Assembly: GCA_016584495.1 (NCBI GenBank)
Contig: WAID01000001.1
Coordinates: 2,170,001 to 2,234,000 of the forward strand
From: Celoporthe dispersa
Taxonomy: Eukaryota; Ascomycota; Sordariomycetes; Diaporthales; Cryphonectriaceae
Length of the DNA stretch: 64,000 nt
Direction: 5' to 3'
The position numbers and the translations under genes were made by a program. The first letter of the stretch is position 1, and the number at the start of each line of letters is the position of its first letter. This document shows, one piece after another, positions 56,892 to 64,000 of the stretch. Below the pieces are notes generated by a model, which saw only the letters and a list, made by a program, of their open reading frames with translations, was not told the DNA's origin and searched no databases.

Positions 56892-58298
56892 TCATATGAA
56901 CTTATTGCCGGTCCTCTTGATAAGAAGCGCGGACAGGAAAACCAGGACGCACCCGCCCGCCGTCTGGCAGATGCCCGCAAAGAGCTGCAGCCCCTCAAAG
57001 TTGGCCGACCCGGCGGCCGTCGTCGTGAGCGAGCCGGCGATGGGGCTGCCGATGAGGCTGGCGAAGGCGCCGATGGCCGAGGCCATGCCGAGGCGTGTGC
57101 CGAAGACGCGAGTGTCTGGGCAGACGGTGGCGAAGGCGCTCGGCGGCAGGCTGATGAGCGGGCCGCTGGCGAAGCCGTACAGCGCGACAATCGCGTAGAA
57201 GGACGCGGGGGAGCGCGCGCCTATCCAGCCGATGCAGACGACGCCGCTGGCGAGCGCGCACACGGCCCACTGGACCATGTTGCCGATGCGCGCGGCCGAC
57301 CAGCCGGCGGCGAGGCGGCCGACGATGGACGTGGCCTGCGCGATGATGATGGTCAAGTTAGCGGCCGACTGGCTCATGCCTAGCGCGACCTGGCCGTAGG
57401 TCGACATGAAGAAGAAGGGCACCAGGTAGCCGAAGAAGACCATGAAGTTGCCGGCCGTGTACAGCACGAAGGGCAGCTCGAGGAAGGCGCGCGCGTCGAT
57501 GAGCCGCCGGCGCCCCTCGCTGCCGCGCGGGATGCCGCCGAGGTTGTGCACGCCCCACAGCAGCAGCGGGAAGGAGACGAGGTAGCAGGCCAGGGTGATG
57601 TAGCCGCAGGCGCGGACGGTCTCGCCGAAGCTCATGCGGCCGATCAGCTGCTGGAAGACGAGGGTGAAGACGATGGCGCCGATGGGCGCGCCGGACGTTG
57701 CCACCGCCATGGCCGCCGAGCGGTGCCTGTCAAAGGAGCGGCCGATGAGCGCCAGGCCGGGCATGTAGAGCAGCGAGGTGCCGAGCCCGACGAGGATGCC
57801 CTGCGTCAGGAAGACCTGGTAGTACCGCGTCGACAGGCTGATCAGGAAGACGCTGACCGTCTCGATGAGGGCGCCCGCTAGCAGCATGGAGCGGAAGTAG
57901 CCGAGGTCGAAGAGCGGGCCGCTGAGGATGCCGCCAAAGATGAGCAGGAAGTTGGCCGTCGTGCCGATCCAGGAGATGGCAGACGCTGATGTGTCTGGCA
58001 GGTACGTGATCTCGTAGTAGGCCTGAAAGGCGCCAAAGGCCAAGGTGATGCCCCAGATGTTGAAGAAGATGAGAAAGGAGCCGACGACCTGGACCCAGGC
58101 CCGGAAGCCCCCGTCGAGCCTGGGCGTGGGCGCTTCTTCTGCCGCCTGGGAGTCGTCGCTCACGGCGGTCTTGGCATCGCTCACGACCTCGATGCGGTTC
58201 TCGGCGGTCATGTCTTCCTTGATGGCGTCGTCGAGCACGAAGGGGTGGGCCCCCTCGTCGGCGTGCAGGGCCACGGCGGGCTTGGAGACAGAAGTCAT
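56892..58298 (-). CDS. MFS monocarboxylate/riboflavin-permease-like transporter (MCP family)
   Basis: A single intact exon of 468 codons from the ATG at 58298 (MTSVSKPAVALHADEG). A much longer upstream frame exists, but this ATG follows an untranslated-looking stretch and gives the usual length. The N-terminal tail is acidic (EVVSDAKTAVSDDSQAAEE) and is followed by the family hallmark DGGFRAWVQVVGSFLIFF and NIWGITLAFGAFQAYYE. Twelve segments with YMPGLALIGRSFDRHRSAAM and SGAPIGAIVF identify the Mch/monocarboxylate-permease-like group, which imports carboxylates, riboflavin or related molecules at the plasma membrane. A tandem array of CTGGGG words lies about 700 bp upstream (58983-59044). Substrate is unknown; uptake of an aromatic or organic acid would fit the island. 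Confidence 0.87.
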   Translation of the reverse strand: MTSVSKPAVALHADEGAHPFVLDDAIKEDMTAENRIEVVSDAKTAVSDDSQAAEEAPTPRLDGGFRAWVQVVGSFLIFFNIWGITLAFGAFQAYYEITYLPDTSASAISWIGTTANFLLIFGGILSGPLFDLGYFRSMLLAGALIETVSVFLISLSTRYYQVFLTQGILVGLGTSLLYMPGLALIGRSFDRHRSAAMAVATSGAPIGAIVFTLVFQQLIGRMSFGETVRACGYITLACYLVSFPLLLWGVHNLGGIPRGSEGRRRLIDARAFLELPFVLYTAGNFMVFFGYLVPFFFMSTYGQVALGMSQSAANLTIIIAQATSIVGRLAAGWSAARIGNMVQWAVCALASGVVCIGWIGARSPASFYAIVALYGFASGPLISLPPSAFATVCPDTRVFGTRLGMASAIGAFASLIGSPIAGSLTTTAAGSANFEGLQLFAGICQTAGGCVLVFLSALLIKRTGNKFI

Positions 58299-59410
58299 GG
58301 CGACTCTGGGCTGAGAGAGAGAAGTATATGGTGGCGAGCTACGAGGTCGCTGTCGACAGGAGCAGGTACACGGTACACAGATGACCAGAGTCTGGTCCTG
58401 AGGGCGCCGCTGTGAAAGTAAGTGGCACCGCAGCGCAGGACTTAAGTACTCGTGCGGGTCTCGAATAGACCAGCCATCCTCTCTCTCTCCCCCAGGGGGT
58501 TGGGAGCTGCGTGGTTTCTCCAAGACCCGCACTAGTAGATAATTTCATGGTTCGTCTATCAAAGCACAGCAAGAACATGCCTCAGGAATGCGTGCGGATC
58601 AACCTCCAGGGCCAGTGCCCCTGTTGGCTCCCCATGGCAGGTCTCGTGCCAGATGACGATAACTGGTACCAGTGTGGAGAGGAAGGAAGGTGGTCGGGCA
58701 CCAATGACGAGAACAGCTCAGTCCTCCTCTGCCCCATCTGCCGCTCAGTCCTGGCCACATCACCAACGGGCTGCTGAAGCGGAAATGCCGCCTGAGGGCC
58801 AGGGCGAGTAGATGGGGCAGCGAGAGAGGCTCGTGCGGTTCTGCATAGTGGCAAAAACAAAGCCGCAGTCGGTTGCTGGGTGATAGTACACAAAGCATGT
58901 GCAATAAAGATCATGATGCCCGGCGGAGAGGATCAGGGGACCACCTGCCCTGACTTAGAAGTCCGCGATGGTGTGTGAGAGTGTGGGGAATAGGAGCCTC
59001 CGAGTCTGGGGAAACTCTGGGGAAAAATCTGGGGAAAGCTGGGGCGACCGCCTGTGTGTGGCCGGGCCGTACCTAGTTTAACCGGCCGAACGCCGGAACA
59101 GTCCCGGCCGGAGAATCATCCCAGCTAGCGTTGGCTATACGAGCTCCAGTGTATCGTGGCAACCAGGGGCATGTACAGTAGCAGTAGGACTCGGCATTGG
59201 CATAGCTGCATGTGACTAGTCTGATGGCATCCAAGAGTGTACACATTAACTCTACCTCTCGGCCTTGACCCGGCCATCAACAACGCGCTAGTGAGTCCAC
59301 CAGGGTGGGAAGCCTGGCAGGAAAACAGGGCCGGCAGCGGCCAGACTTGTCCTCTTCCCTGCGCGAGAAAGCCGCCGGCTGGCCGGCCAGGCATAGCTCC
59401 GCGCACTACG
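58299..59410. other. Upstream region of the MFS gene
   Basis: About 1.1 kb between the MFS start and the stop of the lactonase-like gene. It contains the CreA-like array listed below. A + strand frame of 88 codons (58511-58777) with scattered CxxC pairs lacks support as a gene. Confidence 0.5.
58983..59044. promoter_or_regulatory. Tandem CreA/Mig1-type sites (SYGGGG)
   Basis: Five words match the carbon-repressor consensus SYGGRG: GTGGGG at 58983 and CTGGGG at 59006, 59017, 59029 and 59039. The last four are spaced 10-12 bp, about one helical turn, and most are followed by AAA. They lie upstream of the MFS gene. Binding is inferred from consensus only. Confidence 0.45.
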
Positions 59411-60685
59411 CTACCAATCGCCCAGGGCCTCGTGCCAAACGATGCCCCAAGGGTCGCCGCCGACTTCAATCTGGGCCACCTGCTCCAGGATCAAGCCCGT
59501 CTCCGTGTCGCGCTTGAGGATCGCGACCGAGTCGCTCAGCTCGGACGCGACCGCCAGCAGGTTCTCGCCCGCGTTGAGCGCCATGGTCCGCGGCGTCTGG
59601 CCGCCCGCCGGGACGGTCTGCATGAAGTCGAGGATGCCGCCGAGGTCCTGGCGGACGCGGTACGTGTTGACCGAGTCGGAGGTGCCGTTGGGCGGGAATT
59701 GCGCGTCCGTGCCGTTAAAAGACGCGTCGCGCCGGTTGGCGATGATGAGGTACTCGCCGTTGCGCGTCAGCCGGATCTCGCCCGAGACGCCCTTGCAGCA
59801 GGCCGGCTGGGGCACGCCCGGCGCGAGCGTCGTGTAGTTCTTGATCTCGTCCAGCTGCAGCCCGCCCAGGTCGGGCAGGTACGTGACCCAGTACGCCGTC
59901 ACCGTCCCCGCGATCTCGGCGTCGAGGTAGTACACGTACTTTTTCGTGCCGTTGCCGCCCGGCACGGGGATGGGGGCCTTGGTGAAGACGCCGTGGCGCG
60001 GGCCCGAGCCCGGCGCCGCGTTCGTGCTCGCGCGCTCGCTGAGCTCGCCCGAGGTCTGGTTGATGGCGTAGACGCGCACGAGGTCGGCGCCCAGGTCGTT
60101 GACGATGATGTACTGGCCCGTCGGGTCCTCAAAGGCCATGTGCGGGTGCGGCGCGTCCTGCCGGCTGGCTACGGGGCCGGGCTCGGCCATGGAGTAGGTA
60201 AAGGTCTGCAGCGGCGTGATGGCCCCGTCCGACGTGATCTCGTACGTCTGCAGGGCGCTGCTGGTGTAGTGCGCCACCGCGAGGCGGATGCCGTTCATGT
60301 AGAAGCCGGCGTAGGCCCCGTCGAGGAGACACTCGACCGAGTCCAGGGGCGTCACGCCCGAGGCGCCTGCGCGCCAGGAGGTGATGGTGCCATTGCCGTA
60401 GGTGACGCCGTCGAGGAGGTACAGCACCTGGTTCTGCTTGTTGTACGACAGCCACGCCGGGTACGCGACCGACGTGTTGATGGTGTCGACCTGGGTCAGG
60501 CTGTACTCTGTCGTGGGGGCTGACCCGGCAAAGTAGCCGTTGTGGTAGTAGGCGTTGGACGAGGACGTCACCTCGGTGGTCTGGGTCAGCTCGAGTGTGG
60601 TTATGTTGCCATTGTACAGCGCCACGTAGAGGGTCTCGGCATGGGCGCACGAGAAGAGGGACGTGAGCAGCGCAGGGAACTTCAT
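59411..60685 (-). CDS. Secreted lactonase-family seven-bladed beta-propeller
   Basis: A single intact 424-codon exon. A short signal peptide (MKFPALLTSLFSCAHAE) is followed by TLYVALYNGNITTLEL and repeated propeller blades. The family core (PF10282) appears as QDAPHPHMAFEDPTGQYIIV, then NDLGADLVRVYAI, GPRHGVFT, GEIRLTRNGEYLIIANRR and DPWGIVWHE at the end. PF10282 includes bacterial 6-phosphogluconolactonase and the fungal carboxy-cis,cis-muconate cyclase of aromatic-acid catabolism. The signal peptide and N-x-T sites argue for an extracellular enzyme, so a direct cyclase role is doubtful. A TATAAA box lies about 100 bp upstream. Substrate is unknown. Confidence 0.87.
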   Translation of the reverse strand: MKFPALLTSLFSCAHAETLYVALYNGNITTLELTQTTEVTSSSNAYYHNGYFAGSAPTTEYSLTQVDTINTSVAYPAWLSYNKQNQVLYLLDGVTYGNGTITSWRAGASGVTPLDSVECLLDGAYAGFYMNGIRLAVAHYTSSALQTYEITSDGAITPLQTFTYSMAEPGPVASRQDAPHPHMAFEDPTGQYIIVNDLGADLVRVYAINQTSGELSERASTNAAPGSGPRHGVFTKAPIPVPGGNGTKKYVYYLDAEIAGTVTAYWVTYLPDLGGLQLDEIKNYTTLAPGVPQPACCKGVSGEIRLTRNGEYLIIANRRDASFNGTDAQFPPNGTSDSVNTYRVRQDLGGILDFMQTVPAGGQTPRTMALNAGENLLAVASELSDSVAILKRDTETGLILEQVAQIEVGGDPWGIVWHEALGDW

Positions 60686-61332
60686 CGTGAGGTTCGGGAA
60701 CCTAAGGGGTGGCGGTCTTGCTCAGTTCGGGGTGTGGTGATGGCCAATGGCGGCACCACGATGGAGGAGAGCAGGCGGTCCATCCTTTATACCACCTCCA
60801 GGCGAGCTGGATGGACCCTGGTGTGCTGTTGAAGCAGACTGCTGAAGGGAGAAATCGTTGATGGTGATGTTGGGGAAGTGGAGGAGCAGAGCTCCCTGCC
60901 CCAGCTCCTCCAGCCTACAGTGTACCTGAGGCCATGCCCAAAACGGTCCGGCTAAACTGCCTCTCCAAAACCCCCCTGGGTCCAAAGCATAACGTTCCGA
61001 TTCCGCTCGGATGGAAAAAGAACCCTTTGCTCGTTCGGCCCGGGCGAAACCAAAATCACCCGACACCGGTCTCTGCTCGAATTATTATCGTACTTGAAGG
61101 GTATGGGTGATATAATGCAGAACTAGATCGATACAGGTGCACAGCCCACCAGCCTGCAAGGCCTCTGCCACAAGAGGCCCAGCACTCTCCCGACAACCTC
61201 ACATGCGTGTGTACATGTACTGAAGCGCGTTGGCAGTAGATGCGCGAGATGAACTATCGCAGGTTTTCTGTTTCTCTATCTGTTCACCAGTGCTCTATTC
61301 TCTATTGTTTTATATTTTGATCTATGCCCAAG
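60686..61332. other. Upstream region of the lactonase gene
   Basis: Contains the TATA box listed below. The sequence becomes visibly richer in A/T to the right (about 61250-61320). No gene is recognised. Confidence 0.5.
60786..60791 (-). promoter_or_regulatory. TATA box of the lactonase gene
   Basis: Minus strand reads TATAAAGGATG, about 100 bp upstream of the start codon, a standard position for a fungal TATA element with a short leader. Confidence 0.5.
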
Positions 61333-61368
61333 CCGCGAGGTCGATCCTCTCCGGGGCCATCTACCCTT
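61333..61368 (+). repeat. Diverged copy of the tRNA-Ile 3' end and flank
   Basis: Resembles 31388-31422: CGCGAG(G)TCGATCCTCTC, CGGGGCCATCTACC, then CTTT, with a few substitutions. The similarity covers the T arm, acceptor 3' strand and about 10 bases of 3' flank. The 5' half of the tRNA is missing. Confidence 0.7.
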
Positions 61369-61376
61369 TGCAATTC

Positions 61377-61470
61377 CGGCTCCGTGATTTGGTTGTTCGC
61401 AATGACAAAGGCACCAAGCAGTCACACCATTGCGGATGTCAAACCAGAAGACACCGAGGCGACAGCATCC
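61377..61470 (-). pseudogene. Partial copy of the membrane-protein gene at 62.1-63.1 kb
   Basis: 61377-61421 matches 62968-63012 at about 43 of 45 positions. On the minus strand both encode AWCL-x-HCEQPNHGA, and similarity weakens upstream (LGVFWFDIRNGVT versus LGIVTLELICGMA). Only this segment is present, so it is a fragment. It starts 9 bp from the tRNA 3' fragment. Confidence 0.6.
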
Positions 61471-62120
61471 TAGACATAGACTATAGGTGCCACAGGGCGG
61501 CGTCATGAGATGAAACGTGCCTGGCCGGAGGAAGCCACGAGCTATTAGAGGATTGGCAACATGGTATCCGGCGAACGCCAGCGGTTTCTTCCCGTGCCTG
61601 ATTGTGCGCCTGCGTGCCTGCTCAGTGCGATGATCCGATATGGACAATCATCCCCGTGTAGCAAGCTGTGAGATGAACTGTCCCTGATGGCGCTCAAAAC
61701 CGCACATTTTGCAGAGCCTCTGTACCAGAAAGAAGTAGACAGGGATGACGAAACGCAACCACAGGTATTGGTGCTTGCGAGTGACTTAGATACCCTCCCC
61801 TTCACCAGACGCAAATATGTAGTCACACGCGCTCGATCAGGGATGGTTTCAATCGGCTAGTCGTTCAAGTTTGCACTTCGACGTCGAATAGGCTTTGGTG
61901 GTTTCGGCGAGATCGTTTGAAAGTGTTGAAATTTTAGTGCCGAGGGATTCATTGCGGGTGGCCCCTGTGCCCACCTGTGATCTGGGTGTTGGACGGGTTA
62001 TAACATTAATATTTATTCTTTTCGTGCGACAGCGCTCGAGTTCTAGTTCATTGCTACGTTTTCTTACATTAATTTTTGCTAGTATAGAAAATTTCTTTAT
62101 TAAAAAACCTATTCTCTATT
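61471..62120. other. A/T-richer spacer, nothing recognised
   Basis: Unique-looking sequence downstream of the membrane-protein gene. The stretch 61995-62110 is strongly A/T-rich. No gene or repeat is identified. Confidence 0.45.
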
Positions 62121-63112
62121 TTAAGAATGTTTGTCCTTTAAGATAATATTCCAAGTTTCAAAATTCATCTCTTTCTTTACTTTCTGATACCTGTTCCACC
62201 ACTCTGTATTACTCCGATATGGAAATAGATTCCACAGCACCATTGAATCTTCTTCAGTTTGCGTCAAATGAAGCTTAGCATAGGCCGCAGCCCGAAATCG
62301 AACATGTGAATCCATCCGCGTCATTTCCATTCGCCGGCCAATGCGCATGCTTTCTGTGCCTATCTGCCTTGCCACCAGCACAGTTGGTATCAGCATAAGG
62401 ATAAAGCTTAAGATCTGGCAGAATAGGCTCGCCATGCCCAGCGAGATCACATGGATCCCAAATGCCGCCCAGCCGATAGCCCGCACTGTGTTATACCAAT
62501 GGGGTTTGTTTGGACGTGGAGTAGTGAGCAGGCAATCGATGGCTATGCCTCGTGTAGTGCGGATAGTGACGACGCGGCCGCTTGGCAAGGAGACGAGAAC
62601 TGTAACTCCCTCTTTTGACGTTTCTTCCGAGGCCTCCACGGCGTAGTCAAGAGCGCGGCGGTTACAACGCACAATGAATTGGCGCACCAGGACCGAGATG
62701 AATGTGGCGGTGCTGTTGGCAATTCCCCACCCGTCGCCGATGAAGATGCTAAGGATGATGAGGAGCGGGGTCAGGCTCGCGAGAGCAGCCGAGCACAAGT
62801 CTTTCCAGACACGGCGCTGTCGTCGTGTCGTCTGGTTTGCTATTGGCATGATTTGGACGGTGGTGGAACAGAATGTCAAGTCTTGGCACCAGCCAACGAG
62901 TGAACCAGCCAGCTAGGTCGGTGGCGAGAATCCCGTCTGTGATGCAGTATAGGGTGAAACCTGGCATCGGCTCCGTGATTTGGTTGTTCGCAATGAAAAA
63001 GGCACCATGCAGCGGAAGCCATTCCGCAAATAAGTTCCAACGTGACGATCCCGAGGGCGTCAATCTTGAACGGCGCCCACTTTCTGAATGCGGCAAGTTT
63101 AGCAATGAACAT
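62121..63112 (-). pseudogene. Fungal integral membrane protein gene with frame breaks
   Basis: The main 3' frame (to stop 62121-62123) encodes a membrane protein: LASLTPLLIILSIFIGDGWG, then IANSTATFISVLVRQFIV, a soluble segment VLVSLPSGRVVTIRTTRGI, RAIGWAAFGIHVISLGMASL, a further membrane segment, and WNLFPYRSNTEWWNRYQKVK. This arrangement matches a large unnamed family in Sordariomycetes. The N-terminal part starts at about 63112 (MFIAKLAAFRKWAPFKIDAL) and reads AAWCLFHCEQPNHG. The middle part (ITDGILATDLAGWFTRWLVP) lies in another frame and the C-terminal part in the third. At least two frame changes (near 62965 and 62870) are therefore needed and no introns explain them. It may be a true pseudogene or carry sequence errors. 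No function is known. Confidence 0.55.
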
Positions 63113-63484
63113 GGCGAAATGAGGACGGTGGCCAGTCAAAGTAAGCAATCAAGGATCGAACCATCAAAAAGCTGCCACATCAGACAGATTGGCGGCAAAC
63201 GCAAGTATTTAAGTTTGCGGGGTGTTGATGTGGGGGCGGAGAATAAGTCAATATTTGCAGGTTCGCCCAAGGCGGTGCGGAACAAGGCGCCCAGTCTTAG
63301 CAAAGCCAACAGTACATGATCATGATTGAGTCTGCCTTAATTATAACAACAGGCCCAACATTAATTAATATATACATAGTATATGTAAACATCCCGTCCC
63401 GCCCCATCTACGCGGTTCTCTCAAATGCATTTACATTCGCAAGTTATCTTCAGATCCGCATTGCTAGGCTGCAACAATTTGGCC
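63113..63484. other. Gap between divergent genes
   Basis: About 370 bp, rather A/T-rich to the right (63330-63400), separating the membrane-protein gene (-) from the HET-like gene (+). It presumably holds both promoters. Confidence 0.45.
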
Positions 63485-64000
63485 ATGAATCCTTTACCAC
63501 TACCACAGCACCCCTTACATCCTCCAATCGAGATCAGGCTGCTAGAAGCCGAACCCTACGATGGCCTGGACTATCTTACGTACCCTGAACGCCAAGGCTG
63601 GACGGAACGTACTGTATCAGAATGGGTCGCTCTCTTCGATCAGCCTCCTCGCCGCTTCCGCGCTTTCATGGAACGATGGCTGCTTCTCGGACCTATCGCT
63701 TTCGTGTTACGCGTCATTTCCAGCAATACGATTGACTCGACTGACTTCATCCGCCTTGTCGGTGATCCTGCATACCCTGTCTTCACGCTAGAGCCCTTTT
63801 CGGACTTCCATTGTCATCATTCTGGGGTTATTCTGGAAACAAAGTGTTATCGATGCATGCGCGGAAGTCTTGAAATACAGTATGTTACAGCATTCGTCAC
63901 TACAACAGTACGATGAGGAAAGAGATCGCTCGTGGAATGCTGTGGACACAGAAAAGTGCCCACTACACTCAGTTTTTGGCGAGACTCGCGTTCGAGACCC
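63485..64000 (+). CDS. N-terminal part of a HET-type (heterokaryon-incompatibility-like) protein, partial
   Basis: Begins MNPLPLPQHPLHPPIEIRLL and continues EAEPYDGLDYLTYPERQGW, TERTVSEWVALFDQPP and FMERWLLLGPIAFVLRV. The DGLDYLTYPERQGW block and the following WLLLGPI segment are typical of the conserved leader found before the HET domain in many Sordariomycete incompatibility-like proteins. The catalytic HET core itself would lie beyond the window. The first frame stops at 63914-63916, but a better continuation (DACAEVLKYSMLQHSSLQQY, then DEERDRSWNAVDTEKCPL) runs to the window end in another frame. An intron or a frame break must therefore lie between about 63740 and 63850. HET proteins trigger cell death on non-self recognition. 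The call rests on the leader only. Confidence 0.6.

Noticed and set aside
58511..58777. 88-codon frame with scattered CxxC pairs
   Set aside because: Looks like chance cysteines in the MFS upstream region; no recognisable zinc-finger spacing or conserved family.
33076..60685. Classical secondary-metabolite cluster with backbone enzyme
   Set aside because: No ketosynthase, adenylation, terpene cyclase or dimethylallyl transferase sequence is visible in the window.

Overview
The window is nuclear DNA of a filamentous ascomycete, most likely a Sordariomycete. Genes carry many short GT-AG introns of about 50-100 nt. There are Zn2Cys6 regulators with fungal middle-homology regions, a Snu114-type U5 snRNP GTPase, an Erg10-type thiolase, an intron-containing tRNA-Ile(AAU), many microsatellites, and the start of a HET-type protein at the right edge.

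Layout. 1-3.2 kb: a decayed gene for a small secreted cysteine-containing protein. 3.7-14 kb: conserved housekeeping genes, namely acetyl-CoA acetyltransferase (-), SNU114 (+) and the cytosolic Fe-S assembly factor CIA2 (-). 14-24.9 kb: a desert of almost 11 kb with microsatellites and short perfect palindromes. 24.9-28.1 kb: a large Zn2Cys6 regulator (+) broken by one stop and one frameshift. 28-33 kb: sparse, with the tRNA, a 31-bp copy of its 3' end and an internally deleted sugar-transporter relic. 33-60.7 kb: a dense accessory island with an RraA-type aldolase, phytanoyl-CoA-dioxygenase-like protein, Zn2Cys6 regulator TF1, multicopper oxidase, secreted DUF1593 protein, MetE-like enzyme, Zn2Cys6 regulator TF2 (paralogue of TF1), tyrosinase, two MFS transporters, a 2-oxoglutarate/Fe(II) oxygenase and a secreted beta-propeller lactonase. 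61-64 kb: looks lower in GC, with a broken membrane-protein gene, a partial copy of it, a further tRNA 3' fragment and a partial HET-like gene.

How the island may work. Two paralogous regulators are each transcribed divergently from a secreted copper oxidase (TF1/multicopper oxidase and TF2/tyrosinase). Around them lie two non-haem iron oxygenases, a lactonase-family propeller, an RraA/HMG-aldolase-like protein, a MetE-like methyl-transfer protein and a carboxylate-permease-like MFS. No PKS, NRPS or terpene synthase is visible. This fits oxidation and uptake of phenolics or other aromatic acids, or tailoring of a compound whose backbone enzyme lies elsewhere. Both are inferences.

Caveat. At least twelve single-base frame breaks, mostly in mononucleotide runs, interrupt otherwise well-conserved genes, including SNU114 and the thiolase. 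In several genes the exon-length sum becomes a multiple of three only after correcting these positions. Residual sequencing error is the simplest explanation, so most of these genes should be read as probably intact.
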